Assembly: GCA_034509425.1 (NCBI GenBank)
Contig: JAVTVJ010000369.1
Span: forward strand, 1,209,501 to 1,273,500
Reading direction: 5' to 3'
DNA length: 64,000 bases
Source: Eopsaltria australis
Taxonomy: Eukaryota; Chordata; Aves; Passeriformes; Petroicidae
The position numbers and the translations under genes were made by a program. Shown here piece by piece: positions 20,801 to 35,800 of this stretch (the stretch's first letter is position 1; the number at the start of each line of letters is the position of its first letter). The notes below the pieces were generated by a model that ran no database searches, was not told the origin of the DNA, and saw nothing but the letters and a program-made list of their open reading frames with translations.

Positions 20801-23800
20801 GCTTTAAGTCAGGGTGTTCTTTATTTCTGTTCAAACATAAAGTAACCCACCCAATTTAGATGTCAAAATGACTAAGCAAACTATCCTCTTAAGTAAAGAA
20901 ATTAAGTAAGAATATTTGAAAGACTGCATACTCAAGACATTGTAATCACTAAAATAATGCCCAAATACTCTGAAATAACAGTTTCACTGACCTCAGTTGT
21001 GCATCCTCCTATGATGTTCTGTTAGGGTCACTATTTCTATTTCCATAACATGGTACAAAAGCCACGTGTTTGGATTAAAAAAAAACTTGAAGAGTAAGTT
21101 GCAAATAGACACATCCAACTTCTCACCAATGTTGGTCCTTTATGGAACTTTTTGCTTCAATATTTAGAATTTATAAACAGCAGAAATTAATTTGAACTGG
21201 GCTATTTTTAGGAAGGTATGGTACACCAACATTGTAGTGGTGCTCCATAGTGGCCATAGTTCCCTTCATCTGTTCTTAGAAAAATTCTTATTTTAATTGT
21301 CTTGAAATTGACTAATTATTTATTCCAGCAGAAGGGACAACTGTAGATATCAGATTATTACAGATAAAACAAACAGAAAATTTAGAGAGAGCATTTGAAC
21401 TCATGTTGTTCCTTGTGTCAGGCATCAAAAGAGCAGTAAAAGGAGTACAAAGCAGAACACTCTGCTACCTTCAACAGGCTGGCAGCTCATGTGCTACAGG
21501 AACACAGCAGAGCAAATCCTGACCCTAAAGCACCTGCACTGGGCTGCACAGAAAGGGGGAGCTGCCCTCAGGTCCCCTCTCTGCTTCCTTGCAAAGGTGG
21601 ATGGACTTATTCTATTCAGCTGCTCCAGCTTTTCCAGCTGTTCACCAAGTCACTCAACAAAACACCTGACTTTGGCAGTAACTGCTTTCCAACCCCTCCT
21701 GCAGCAGCTCAGGTTTCTTCAATGTCTCTCAGAGGAAACCAGAGTGAGTACAGCTGCCAAGGACATGCAAGGACTTATTTCATAGAAGCATCTTTGCCTC
21801 CGGTGCTGGCACAACGAGGATGTACCTCCCTGGTGAGCCATCCTGAAGGCATGCCTGGAAAAGTGAAAGCCAGGTGTTCATTTACCAAAGCTTTCTGCTC
21901 CAGCTCCACTCATCTGCTACACCTAAAGACACTGTATTTTGCTCAGAACAGAGCAAGGGATAATTTTTCAAAAGACAGAAAATTTTTCTGAAAAAATGAT
22001 GCACCTAAGGATGAAAATTTAAATGCTAATACTTGAGTAACCTTTTAGCTCCTGCCTGCTGAAGGTTCACCCTCCAATGGCACTGCCAGGGTCACCTTTG
22101 CCACCTCCTTGAAACACTGGGCAACACTGTCCTAATCATTTCAGGCACCTGTGAAATCATCTTCTCTCTGTTGATCTGCATCCAAAGTATAATAATTATT
22201 CTAATTCAGCAGTTTTTCAAATCCCTTCTAATTTATATTGTGATAAAGAAAACAGTGGCTGAAGCTTTTAACTAGATGATCCAAACAGGACTGCACCTCA
22301 CCTTTAATTAAGCCAGGCCATCACACTGACTTCAGCATGGGAGAGAAAAGGAAAAAACCTGCAGCAACCATCACATACATGCCCAGTGCTCCCTACCTCA
22401 GTACTATATAAATCTCAATTCACAACTGGAAAGCCTGAAACTCAAGTTTCACTCTTTAACAGAAGCCCCAAGGAGTGGCCTTACAATATTTACGTTTCAG
22501 TCTCCAAAAACAAAAGAGATTACTTACAGATCTAACTAAAGGATCCCATAATGGAAAAGCAAAACCTTATGTTAAAATGACTACTCTCTTTCTTTAAGCA
22601 TTTTCACACTGTTCAAGCATTTCCAGTTCTGTCAGTGGACCTCCTGCATCACCACAGATTAGGGGAAAGGGTCTAAAGAATGCCAAAACTACTTTGTTTT
22701 CCAAAGAGCTGCTGCCATGCAATTTGCCAACGAATAAATTATATTTATGGAGTTCAATAAATTTAAACCACTGGATTTGACTTAGAAAATTTTTTTTTCA
22801 GTCATCTCTATCCAAGGAGGACTTTAAACAGGAAAATACACAGACAAGTTGACTTGATAAACAATTACGTTATTTTCTGTATATATAGCTGAAATGCTCT
22901 ATGCTCAGAATGAAGTGCTGCAGGCTGCTGAGGGTGCAACCACTCTCCCACTTCAGGAGAACAACACAGTGTACCAAACAAAGAGATCTGATTCCTCCTG
23001 GACAAGCTATGATCAGATTTCCTGGAATGGAGAAAGGAAGTGCTGCAAAAATGGTGCCATGGATTATAAGTCTATACTGTTCTTATTTAAAATCCATTTG
23101 GGTGATTCAGGAAAAGCTGTCATTATTAGTTTTCTTCCTTCTTTCTTTCTACTTTCCCAATCCTTTCTATACACATTGTCCATTTACACTCAACTCACTT
23201 AAACAGTTTTCAAGCAGCCAAGTCCTTTCCCAAGATCACATTAGCAATTCAGCATAAGTTATAAATCCACAGAGCACAAATGTAAGTCTGAATTTGTGGT
23301 TATTTTTCTATTTGCAGTCTGATTCCCAAGGAGAACATGCCAGTTTGTACTTAAGCAGTGCTTACTGTAATATGCTCATCTTCAGCTGCAGCCCGTGCAG
23401 GACCTCGATCACTCTCTGGACATCCCCAAGCAGCTGGTGAGTGGCCACAATCTTCTTGGCATTCTGGTGGGAGTAATTCTCTTCCAAAAATGTTAAGCCA
23501 TGCATGTGACCATTACTTAACCACTCCTTCTCATACCAGTACTTTAAGCTGGACCTCTGACCTAAAGTGACAGTAATGAGTGAGTTAAAATGAAATGTTG
23601 ACATTGCTGGTAGTAATTCTGATCTTCTCCAGGTACTGCAACAGCTTATTTGTTCTTATCAACAGAAGCAATGAAGATCCTGTAACAGCAGACATAACCC
23701 TGAAGAAATGAAGAACTTGTAAAGCAGGAAGCCAAAAACCTCTGCCCAACTGTAAAAGCATTCAGACCCCAAATTCCACCAAAGGATATCCACAACAGGC

Positions 23801-26800
23801 ATTTAGAGATGAGCTAAGATGTGCCCAGGGGAGTCTTTGCTTGAGCTTCCTGAGTGTTTTCTACACTCCTTTGTTACAGTCAGACAGGACAATCCTTATT
23901 GCAGCAAATATGTGACAGATGGTCATCACAGTGAAAACATTCTTTACCATTCCTGTCCTGTGGTAATTCCACAATATTGACTCATGGACATTCACATAAA
24001 CTGAACTTTCTGAAACTTACCTACAGTGACAGACACAAGTAGGGGAAAAAAAACAGTGTAATTTTTCAGAGAGATAGATTTAGATACAGATCAGATGTAG
24101 ATAAACTAGCTGATTTACTACATATATAGCAAGGGTCTGTAACCTTAAATTTCTGTACCTGGAGGATCTTGACAAATATAGCAGGTATATTTCTCAGGTA
24201 TATTATCTTCCAGTAAGCCCATACAGACTCCATGCTGCCAGCAGAGACACTCTTCACACTGTTCAAAGTCAACAAGTGCACATTAAAAGAAATAAAGGCT
24301 AGAGGAGCTCAATACCATTATGTCAACTAAGAAACACAGGATCTACATATTTTAAGACAAGAGATCACATACCCTTTATTTCTCAGAGCATAAACCAAAG
24401 CAGAAATGTTGTCAATGCTGGTACAGGACTGCAATATGAGCTCAACCAAACTCTAGCAACAACTGCAAGCAATCTCAGATGTTGTTCTTCACTGACCTAC
24501 AAAGATGCCAACTTGCTAAACATTTCATCTCTGTTCAACATCACTTTAATTAATAGTCTTATCTGCAGGAGAGATGATAGAAGCCTCTCCAAGTTTTCTG
24601 TGAAGCTGGTTTAAAAAGGGGCACATACATGTGGAATGGACAGATGGCTTTAGGCAGATTAGAAACTGAAATTGCAGACTTTGGAAGACAACAATAGTTT
24701 ATTTCTTGTACAAAACAAAAGTTTCTCCACTGACACCTTCCACTGTATTCACTGAAATGTGCATTTACCCTCCTCTTCATACCTGAATCATGAAGTCATT
24801 TTCTTCTTTTACTTCACAAACACAGCGAACAATCTCAAAATCACTTTCTTCAACTTCTTCATCAGGGTTGGTGGTTACATCAACATCCTGACTGCAGTCA
24901 TCGTCACTCCAAGGCAAGCTATCCATAGATGACTCACTCAAGGTGTCATCCTCTGTACAAGAAGTATTAACATAAAATCCTGAGTAATTACAAAAAAGGT
25001 CCCTCAAAATCTCATCCCAAGTATGCAGACATACATTCCTAAAAGCATGAGTTCACAGTGTAATTTAAAGAATATCACAATTGTAAAAGTTTATTCAAGG
25101 TTACTACATAATGAAGTTTTATAGGCTCATTAATTGCTCCTTCAAAATATTCCAACTTAACAGCTTCTGTCATTAAAACTGTACTGTCAACACTGAGTAT
25201 CTCAAACCAAAGGCATGAAGTCTCTTCAGACAAAACTATAAACAACAATTCAACAACAGGATTCATGCTAGTTGCTGCAATTTATACAGAATTTTGACTT
25301 GGCACTTCCAGTGTAGAGCTCTCAAAAAGAGCCAAGAGGGTTCTACTTTATGAACCATTCAATCTCACAAAGTGATGTTTCCATGACAGAAATGCTGAGT
25401 CCAACACAGAATTTAAACCTGCTTCAGCAAACTATTACTTTCATTTAGTCTTCTGTTTAGGATGCATTTATAAACTCACAGGCAATGCACTGCACAAGAT
25501 ATTCTTGCAGAATGCACCCACACTACTTAACTAAAGCATTAGTGCATCCTAGATTGAATAAAAGTGCCAAGAAAATTTTAACTGAACAGCATGCTAAATT
25601 GAGATTCTTACCTCATAATTTTAAAGCAATGCCTGCATCTTCCTTGGGGACAGAATGGGAGGGTCAGAGGAAGATGATGAGGTATTTTAATTATTTGAAA
25701 ATAATTTAATGAGTTAGAGGGGAATGGAAGGTAAAAATTTTAGTCTTAAGAAAGATGGTGGGGTCTCACCTACAGTAGGTGTAACTACTTTCAGCATTTA
25801 ACTCAGAATCATGGAATGCAAGAATAGAACCACCAGTCTATGGCATAAACTGTATCTTTTGGAGAAACATCTGTTGTCAAATTAAAAGGGTTGAGAACTC
25901 AATACAATTGTTTATTTTCATGTTTAAAAGTTCTATTCCACTTCTGAACTAGGACACTCTTTCCTAAAGTATTGTGGAAGTGACAGGTGAAGCACACTAC
26001 ACTTCCATATTACACAAAAGCTTCACTTTTATTTATACCACATCTTGTTTATCTACGCAAAAAGCAACAAAACTATTTTGAAAAGGATAAAACAAAATTA
26101 ATTCTGGTATTTTCCACCACTTTCAATGTCTGTGAACTGATCAAAAGAAGTCTGAGCAACTGATGGCCAAGTAAACTTAGTTTTTTTAGGCAGGGGGAAG
26201 GAAATGCACATAATCCTGAGTAAGAATAGCCAAATTTACACAATGAGAACCAGTTCTGAAGTATGTTAGTGCTGTTCACATATTTACAGGTAATGAAAGA
26301 CAGAACCAGCAAGACACAGAGGAGAGTCATCTCACCATTTGCTTTTGATTTTCCCTTGTGCTGTCCTGAATCAGTGCAGTGCAGCAGGGTACTTGGGTGA
26401 GCAGATGATTTATTTGAAGAATTAGATTTTGTGACAACTGATTTTTCAGGTGAAAGTTCTTGTGAGGTATCTGCTTTCTCCCCAAAGCCTGAATACCCTG
26501 TAAAATTGTAGTAAACGTTATCATTAAAAATCTGTGGTCAAAGAAAGTTGACAGAAGAAACAGCACCAAGCATGCCCACAGCAGGCATGTGTAATTCACT
26601 TGAGCCAGCTCCCAGCATGCTGGAGCTCTGAGACTGCACAACGCTGCTGCAAGATGTGCAAGCTTTCTACGAGCAAGGAAGGTACTGTCTGAACCAGGCA
26701 ATTTTATACTGCTCAGTCACTGTTTCCTGCTGACACAAGTGAGAAAGCTCTAAGTGACCAGGCCTTTCCAGGCCAACTGTTCTTCAGGCTGAGCAGGTGT

Positions 26801-29800
26801 ACAAATGCTTTTGCTTTACAGGCACTTCTACACAATCAGTGCTAGCTGGAGACCTCCCCCTCACATCCCACTGTCACTCACACATTCCCTAATCTCACAC
26901 ACTTCAGAGTGGACACAAAGCACTCCTTTTCCCAGTCTGTGTATGGAACAGAATGCACAGGTGGACAAGTCCAGATCAGGAGTGTGTGAAGAAAACACCT
27001 TGAATGGTTCCTCTGTGAGGCCTACACTGGGTATAAATAAAGGCTGGCTGCAGTTACAAGTAGCACCCTCCAGTTATTGGGAAAAATCTTCCCAGTTCCT
27101 GGACTGAATTACTGAAGTCACCATCAAAAAAAGGCACGCAGCCAAGAACAGACTGACAAGCAGCTTATGGGGATTATTTGTGCATAAACCTACAAATTAT
27201 ATTTTGCACATTATCATTATACTCGTGAGCACCATGCGATCAGAAACTCATTACAATTATTTGTAGCAGTACAATTTTAAGTCATTTGGACTGTGGTTTT
27301 TTCCATCCACTCTCTTAATAGCTTGCCCTATTCATGGCAGCAATCAGAAAAGTAAGGTATTTTCTATCTCAGAAACTCCTCCTTAAGGAGATCCAGTTTC
27401 ACAAATTATGCCTAGCAGATTGAAGTATGCTGCATCAGTGATCCCAGACATCCATCAATAGCAGAGAAAGTTGTCACATTTGATCCTTAAGTGTCTCACC
27501 AAAGGAATTTTCCAGAAACAGCTATATTTTCAGCAGTGAAGAATCCATTACCTCAATACCTGGGCCTTTACTTCAAGATCAAACCTTAAAGTGGCCCAAG
27601 GAAAGCATTCCCAGGCCTCCACAGATGAAATCAACAGAGAAGACACACTGCTACTACAGCCATTTTAATGTAGTGCAACAGCATGTTGTGAGACACGGAA
27701 GAGGGACACAGCTTAAGTATAGACTTTAAATCAGGCTTTTACTTAATCTCTCCAGAAAAAAAGATTCATTCCCTTTAAGAAAGAAATTAAGGCTGTGACA
27801 GGTTTAATTGGGCTCATTGTTACAGACCCCTCCCCCTCAAGTGAATTTGTAAGAAATACCAATGTTAACAGCAGAAAAAGAGGACTCAATGTTTCCAAAC
27901 TCCAGCATTCATAAAGCAGCCCCAGAACTATCAAAACTGAGAACAGCCTGCTCACAGGGCATCTGCACCCTCTGAACTGGGCAAAGCTTGCACAGAGCAC
28001 ACTTACTAAGGAAAAGCCCGACTTAAAGACTGGCATCCATTTAGGAGTGACATTTATTCTGTGTCATTACAAACATTATTACAAGCCACCATCCAGCATT
28101 AACAATGAAGCTTAACTAGGAAATAGATTATCATGCCAATCACAATTTAAAATCAATCACTTAATAAAATAAAAGGTAAGTGAAGAAAGTAGTCTGAACA
28201 GCAATGCCTGCTCTTAAGTGATCTAAAGTGAGTTTTTTGAGGTAACAAAACAAAATAATGAAGCCAGTTACATCTACAGACGAAAAATGAGCTTTACCAG
28301 GCTTAGATCTCTTTTTCTTTTTTTTCTTTTTCTTTGACTTGGATCTTCCATAGTCTTTGGATTTTCTTTCTTTGTTCTTCTCATGTCCTTTAACAGCTGA
28401 AATTAGACAATATTCCAAATTAGTTTAAAATATATATATTCTACTTCATTATTTTCTTAAAAGCCTCCATGGTTTCTTTGGACAATCAAGGCCAGTTCAC
28501 TGTGAAAAAAAAACAAGAAGAAAACTTATTTGTAGGAATTTGCCAGCTCTCAATTGGAATGATCTATTTTAAGTCCTAATTTGACTGTCCCATAACAACA
28601 TATGAGTATCATGTGGGAGAAATCAAATGTACAGCAGTGTCCATTGATTATTTACATGCTTCAGAGATCATAAAAAAGACTGAGGCATTTGTTACATCCA
28701 CTTCCTAAATTATTATGCCTGGACATTTCACTAGCAATATAATAGAACAAAACACCAACATCCCAAACTCCAGTTCAGTTCCCCAGTCAAATATTTTATT
28801 GATACTGAAAGTGGAGTAAGTGGTTCAGCTGGCTTTAACCACTATTCTCCATCCTATTTTTATTGGATTAAAAACACACCACAATTTCTGAATGACAGCT
28901 GTCAATCAAGTCTACCCTCAAAGCATGCTTGCAGAGCATGCACAGCACAGTATAACCCTGCTGCAAGGTCCTGTACACAAATCCCAGTTTTGGTTACATC
29001 CTGTCTTTCAGATTTAAGTCTCAGCAGCAGAATTTCTAGATACTTACACAGCTCCTTAAGTAAACTGTCCTGACTTAGAGATGCAATCAACACCTGTTAC
29101 AGAAGGATGCCTTGTATGTCAAAAGGGCTCTGCTCTCAGAGTGCTTGGCTGATTGAGGCACTCATCATCCCATTCACAAACTTATCTCAATGCTGGATGA
29201 TAGAGATCTGAGTAAGATGCTCTAAACTGTAAGAAATCTTCACTTGCACAAACCATTTGAGAACCCTAGGTTGTCTGCAACCATTTATGAAGCAAACCAG
29301 CAATACCAGTGTATTATGTCAACCTCTTTCACACATGTAAACAGTAAATTCCCCAATTCACCAGCCGCATATTTATGGCACAAACAGTTCAGTGAGAAAC
29401 TGCAAATCACAGTCACTTTTATCAGCTGTGGTAAGCACGCAGGAGACCTGCTCAATAGCCTGTCCTCAGGAGACTCTTTAGCTCTGCACCTCCCCATCCC
29501 TCTCAGTCCTCCAAGATTTCCTGCTATTTTGCCCCTTCTGTGGCCCTCCTGGCATGAGGTTAGCCAAGGTAGCTCAGTGTGCTTGCCCGCATGGCCAGGC
29601 CGGTCACCTGGCCTTCAAAGGCAGTAGGAGTGAGAGCACAAAAATCACCTTCTTCTACCTCTCCATGGGTGTCGAGGGGAGTTAAAAAAACCCAAAAAAC
29701 AGGAAAAAAAGGTTCATCTTTAATGTGTCAAACACAGTGCTTCCAACTTCCTTCTTACTCTCCTCTGTCCTCATCTCCCATTCTCCAACTGGTCAGTATC

Positions 29801-32800
29801 CCCTTGGTACCATTCCCTTCTCTCTACTCACAAGGATGCAAGGAAGTTCTACCATTTTATTCTTCCAGAAGGGCAAAGAGAGAATAACTGAGCTCAACAG
29901 AGGTAGGAAAATTTTGCTTCTTTTAATTTGAAAACTGAAATTCACATTATCAGATTGCTGGATTTGTCTGAAGATATCCAAGGGCACAAGGCAAGCTTCC
30001 TCAATCACTAACAACATATCCAAGACAAATATGAAAGAAATTGTCACTTTGTCCCCTTAAGCTTCCCCGTGTGTCTTAAAATCTGAAAAAAAATCCAAGT
30101 ATTTGCAAATTTCTGTGTGCAGCTATCTTCTGAAATGCACAACACAGTTAATGCATGTTTCCCTGAAGAAAAAAAAATCTTGAAAGAACAAATGATTATG
30201 TATGATACCAGAGCCTTCAAAAAACCCAGGTACTGAACCATCTTGTTGTCTAAAGCTGTTTCTTCTAAGTGCTCTGAAATGTAATGAATTCTCACTGACA
30301 CAAGATCAGATGGAGACTTGTCTAGGTCAGGAGCATCCTCATAGATGCACATGATCAAACAGAAGGATAAACCAAAAAACATAATCCTAAAAATTAAGCA
30401 CAAAACAACTACATTTTTAAATAGTTTAGTTGTTTGTTTTTTTTTTAAGAAGTCAGATTTCAACTCCCTTGAATGGCAGAGACTCATAAGAACCGGGATG
30501 AACACTCACCATCCTCCATCACATCATCACTGTGAAAGTTCATTTTAATCTCTAAATGCCACATTCACACACATCCCACTGAGAACAGGGAGGAGATACT
30601 GATGGATCTCATTCAGACCTTTCCACAAGGGAGGGCAATGAGGAATGCCCAAGAACAAACAAGATGCTATATACTGCCTGACTGCTGTGATCAACAGAAT
30701 AACACAGAGACAGCTAAGGTGATGATCTCCAGGACACAGATCATCTGCCACAGATACAACAGTCTAACCTCAGATTTTGTGTTTTCCTCATCACTGAGAC
30801 TCAAGTTCTTACCAACATCTGAAGCAAAGTGGTGATGTAGCAATCTACAAATATGCTGGAAATTATTTATATATTATTTATATACATACAAACTATTAAA
30901 ATACACGTATTATTCCTATGAGCGTGTGCATATGCATCCATCCCCGCACCCTGTCTGGCTGTTACCCACCCATACTACAGGAGTTTTCAGTATAAACAGG
31001 GTCTACACCGTACCACTGAACAGTCAAAGTTGTGAAGTTCTTCAGAGATGTCTAGCAGCAACTGCTGCCTACCAGAAATGGTCAAATGCCATTGAAAAAA
31101 AAAAAAAAAACCCTACAAAATAAAACACCCTACGTCATCCTGCCCCATGCCCACCCCCCACCCCCCTTTAAGTTTAGGTATCTCAGTAAGTAAAAGATTA
31201 CTTAAAATATTTAATGATTTGGACAGCCAGGAGTTTAACAGACTTAAGACCTAGAAAGTTCTCATGCCCTTTAATACTTCAGTACTTTTTACATCCTATA
31301 AATATTACCAACTGACTGGGAAGAAGCAGCCCCAATGCAGACAGCACGAAAACTTACAAAATGACAGTGAAAAAACACTGCTTACATTTTATGCTGTACA
31401 TTTATACAAAATGACTCTCTCTAAATGAAGGTATACGGAATATTATCAGTTCCTTACAATGTTTAAAACTTTCCCAACACTTTTCCACGTTTAACTTTCC
31501 ATGTTAAACCAAAAACCGTACCATGTTGAACTCTCTCCCGCGGCCTCCGCAGAGCTCTTGCTATGTGGTTCCTGGTTTGGTCTCTAATAGAATGTCGGTG
31601 ACTATTTAAAGCACTTACAGGAGTTGAAGTTCTTCTCTTTTCTACTTTTTCACCTCTATATGGGGTACTCCTGAGGGCTATGTGTAGAGGAGCATCTACA
31701 AAGAGAACAAAGACCAAGTCCAAGCTTTAAATACTTTCCAAAGTCAGTCTACTTCAGCAGCAGCAGCAGCAGCTCTGGCAGCCCATGTGGAATTTTTTTG
31801 ATCAGACATTGCTCAACTCAGTCCTAGCCCTGACTAAAGGGTGAAAACCTCCAATGCTTTTGCTGGATTTGTTGAGGGGCTTTTCTTTCAAGAAGAAACA
31901 GTGGATGCCCACACATTCCCCGAAGCTCTGTTCTTCCAGAAATACTGTGACTTTGAGAAAAGATGGAAAGATAAACAGTTCAGTTCAGCAGAGATAAAAG
32001 TTGAGTAATTTTTGTTAGTTTCTCCAAGAGAAAACAAGCCCAGTTGGTTTAATTAGAGGAACCACAGCCAGTTTCCAAAGGTGTGCTCTGTAACACACAA
32101 AGAAGTGGCATAAAGCAGCTCTGCACATGGAAGGAAGAACAGCTTTTAAATACATACCACTGAAACAACGTTTCGACCAAGAGTGAGATGCAAGAATTCA
32201 GGATCACTACCTAAAATTCATAAAAATCCTAAGATGCAGAAATCTCGCCTGAGATTCCATTTTTTATTAAAGTCAAATAGTTTCATCCTCCTAACTGCAA
32301 GTAGCAACTCCTACTGAAAGATTCCTGGACACAGAAAAAGAGCAGCAAAGGTGATAAAAGCTAAAGCTGCATGGCAAGTGGGACAGTAGACTAAACAAGA
32401 ATAGTGCATTGTCATTTTAGAGTATTATATCAAGTATCTTAGTCAATGGTAAAGTAGCCAAGATACAATGACCCAGTAGCCAAGGTGACAGGTTGCTGAC
32501 TTCCATCAAAAATGTCCAGTTCTATCATCATACACATCTCAAAAGTTCAGAGGACAAGAAAGACAACTTCTTTCTAGTCTGAAGATTAACATGCCACACT
32601 TGGACACCTCTAATAAAACAGCTGTGAGCAGAACCTGAGAGTGACTGAAAAGAGAAGGATGAGAGTCCCAGAGACCACACTTAGGAAAAGAAATTGGATC
32701 AAGCACCTTGCCCTGATCAGCATTTCAAGATGAAAAAATAACAAGGCACATTAAGACATGTCCTTGTAGAGCTTTCAGAATCAAGTGGATCTCTTAAGGC

Positions 32801-35800
32801 AAAAGAAACTCCAAAACGCAGAAATCTGATGACATTTTTCCTGGTCCTCCCTCTCTGAAGTTAGAATTTAAAGGGAAAAGAAAAACCCCAATCAAAAAAC
32901 GAAAGCCACTTGCAACTCTTTCCACAACCAAACTTATCTTCTAGTCACATGCCCTAGTACTCTATAGCAGCCATAAAAGACAGAAATTAAACCAAACCCA
33001 ATTACCACACAAAACACTCTAAAATATGCCTTTTGTCCAGACAGGCAACTCACTGCTGCCTTTCACTGGGTGCATATTTCCCTCAAGAAAGTAGAAGGTT
33101 TTGCCCACAAATAATTACTAAATCAGAAGATACTCCTTGACAAAACAACAAAGTGTGTGTATGATTTTCCATTTGCAACATGACTAAGTTCTCTTGCAGG
33201 AGAAAGTCTAAAGAGGTTTTGTGGTAATTTTTTTGTTTGGTTGGGTTTTTTGATGTTGTCTTTATTTGCTTATTTTGTTTTTAACTCAGATCTATTTTGA
33301 CTTCCTGCTCCTCTGAGGACTTCCATGACTAGGGGTCAAGATATCATCAGTTCAGATGACAAAAACAGAAAAAAACATTTTCCCATGGGACACAGTAGCT
33401 GAGAAATAAGATTCAGGTACTACATCATCTCTTTGGGAACACCAGTGCCCTAACAAACTATGAAATGCAAACAGTGTATTTCAGTACAGGGTATAAAGTC
33501 ACATAAACAATATTTTCTGCAGCTTTCCTGACTGTCCACCACTCTGCAATAACTTATCAAAATATTTACACAACACCATGTCAGAGAAACTCAGAACTAC
33601 AATACAAAAATCCATACAAACATGATGAGATTTTTGCCAAAAATACATCCTGTTTTTATGACACACAGCTTAATATATTTCTGTAAGATTTCTCAGCTAA
33701 CCATAACATTGTCCTGGGGGAGGTCAAGGTACTCTATCACACGCTGGATGTATTATTTTCAGTAACTGACACAAACACACAAGGTTCTGAAATACCTTTG
33801 TTCCATTGGCAGGAAAGTTTAGAGGGTCTACAAGATCTTTGAGCACTCTGAAATATATTTTAGGAGTTGTGATTGAATTTGAGGGGATTAAAAACCTGGA
33901 CATTCATCCAAAACTTTTGGGACAGCAAACATTAAAACTGATGCCATGGAGATACAAACTTACAAGCCTTCCACACAAGAGAGTCCTTTTTCCTCTTCAT
34001 TTGGAAGTGTAACTCAGGTCAGTTTATAAAATCATTCTCTAAAGAACAATTATTCGTAACAACCACAACTAAGACCTTGTATTTAGGCATGTGCCTTTAA
34101 AACTTGCCCATTTCTTACATTTGGATTTTCTGCGTTAGTACCACCTGCAGAGTGTGCCACCTGCTTCCATCCTCTGCTCTCCCCAAGCCAACCTTAACCC
34201 TGCAGAAGGTTTCCTACTCCTGTGCCTCCACCCAGTCCCAGGATGACTGGGTTGTGAGGCTGCAGCGACAGCAGGACCACACTCACGGAGACTCCTATGA
34301 GGAGTACACAGGGGATCCCTGCGTGTTTTCTAAAGTGGCTTGCGCAGGCCCCATGAGGACACATGCACCTATGTCCCACCTCAGGGAAACCACAAAAGGC
34401 ATGAAAAGCCTCCTCTGACACCCTGGGCAATGACACTTCCATTGTCCTTGAACAGTAATGCTGCAATTAATCATCAGAGCAAATTAATTTCCAGCTCAGA
34501 TGACAATGAATGCCACCAACAGGAACAGAAGGTATGTTCACAAGATGCTGGAGATGAACAAGATTGCTGATGAACTGCTTACAGCCTTCTTCCATGGAGT
34601 TCTTTCAGGCCTCTCTCCCCTAAGCCTGGAAGAAGTAGCCTGTGTCACATGAAGTGCTGAGCCAGAAGCAGTGAAGGATCTTAGAAACCGACACACACAG
34701 ACCTGAGATATGAAATTACCTTAACCATACAGAAACTACACAGAGAGAGCTTTAGAGAACTTACACCTAAGCACATCAAGGCCCAGTGACAGACAAGGCA
34801 GTAGCTTTCTGTCCCCTGGAACCGTGATGTAGGACCCCAGGTAAGAATCACTCACAGGAAGCAGAGCCTGCATTCCCACACATGTGAATCAAAGTTACCC
34901 TCCACAGCTGGGAGATCATTTGCTGAGAACTTCCAGTGGTATTTTCAAGAACTGAAAGACCATGTTTCATCTTGACTTACAGCCACCCCCCAGAAACCAA
35001 ATGCAGTATTGTCATGATAAGCTGAAGAGAACTGGCAATTCTGCAAACAGAGAGGGTGTTTATGCAGTTCTTCCCCTGCTGCAAGGAAAAAACCATTTGT
35101 AGATCACCATGCACATTCCGCTGCCTAGCAAAGAGGCATCAGTCAGCCAGAATTAAGAGGAAACAGGAAAATTTCCCAAAGGATCAACCTGACAACCACT
35201 ACACAACAGGCCAGAGGTTCACCTGTGAACAGCTATTAGTGACAACCAGATGCATGGTATGTCTTAAGATGTCAAAGCAAGTTTGCCAACTCCACCCATG
35301 CACAATTCAGCTCTCATCAGTAACACAAGTAAGGACAAAATACCTATTTTGTTTACATGTATTCATGTTAAGAATTCATTCATTGAGTTGCTTATACACT
35401 AACAGGACATAGTGTAATTAACTTTGAGTAGGCAGAATTTCTAAAAATAAGGTTATGTAAAAAAATTTAAACCTACCAACAAAACATTTTTTCTGTCTTT
35501 AAGTGCTCTATATAGACTCCACAGTAGGGACACATTTTTTTACAGTATCCAAACTACAAATTGCAGGTCTGCTCCCTTCTTTTCTTCCTCATGGCAAGGA
35601 CATGACAAGGAACACAGGAGAACCAAGAGTGGCAAGCAACTCACCAGACTGAGGTTACTGTTCTATACTCACAGCCCAAATCAAAGCCTAATACCCTACA
35701 GTGTTTTAGAAGTTCCAAAACTGAGTTTAGCTTCCATTATGACCAAAACTCCTGAGAAGAGCTAATCCAAGCTTATGGCTTTGGATTATTTAAAGATACA

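Noticed and set aside
21491..21991. 166-codon + strand ORF antisense to a PHF20 intron
   Set aside because: No motif, no domain-like composition and no splice or promoter context. It is within chance length for this composition.
25806..25845. Possible reverse-oriented CR1 end (cagaatcatggaatgc)
   Set aside because: Only the first few bases resemble the CR1 tail; the rest does not continue the consensus.
31619..31695. 77-nt version of the candidate PHF20 exon as the constitutive form
   Set aside because: It shifts the frame of the lysine-rich exon and leads to a stop before the PHD finger, so it cannot be the main coding form.
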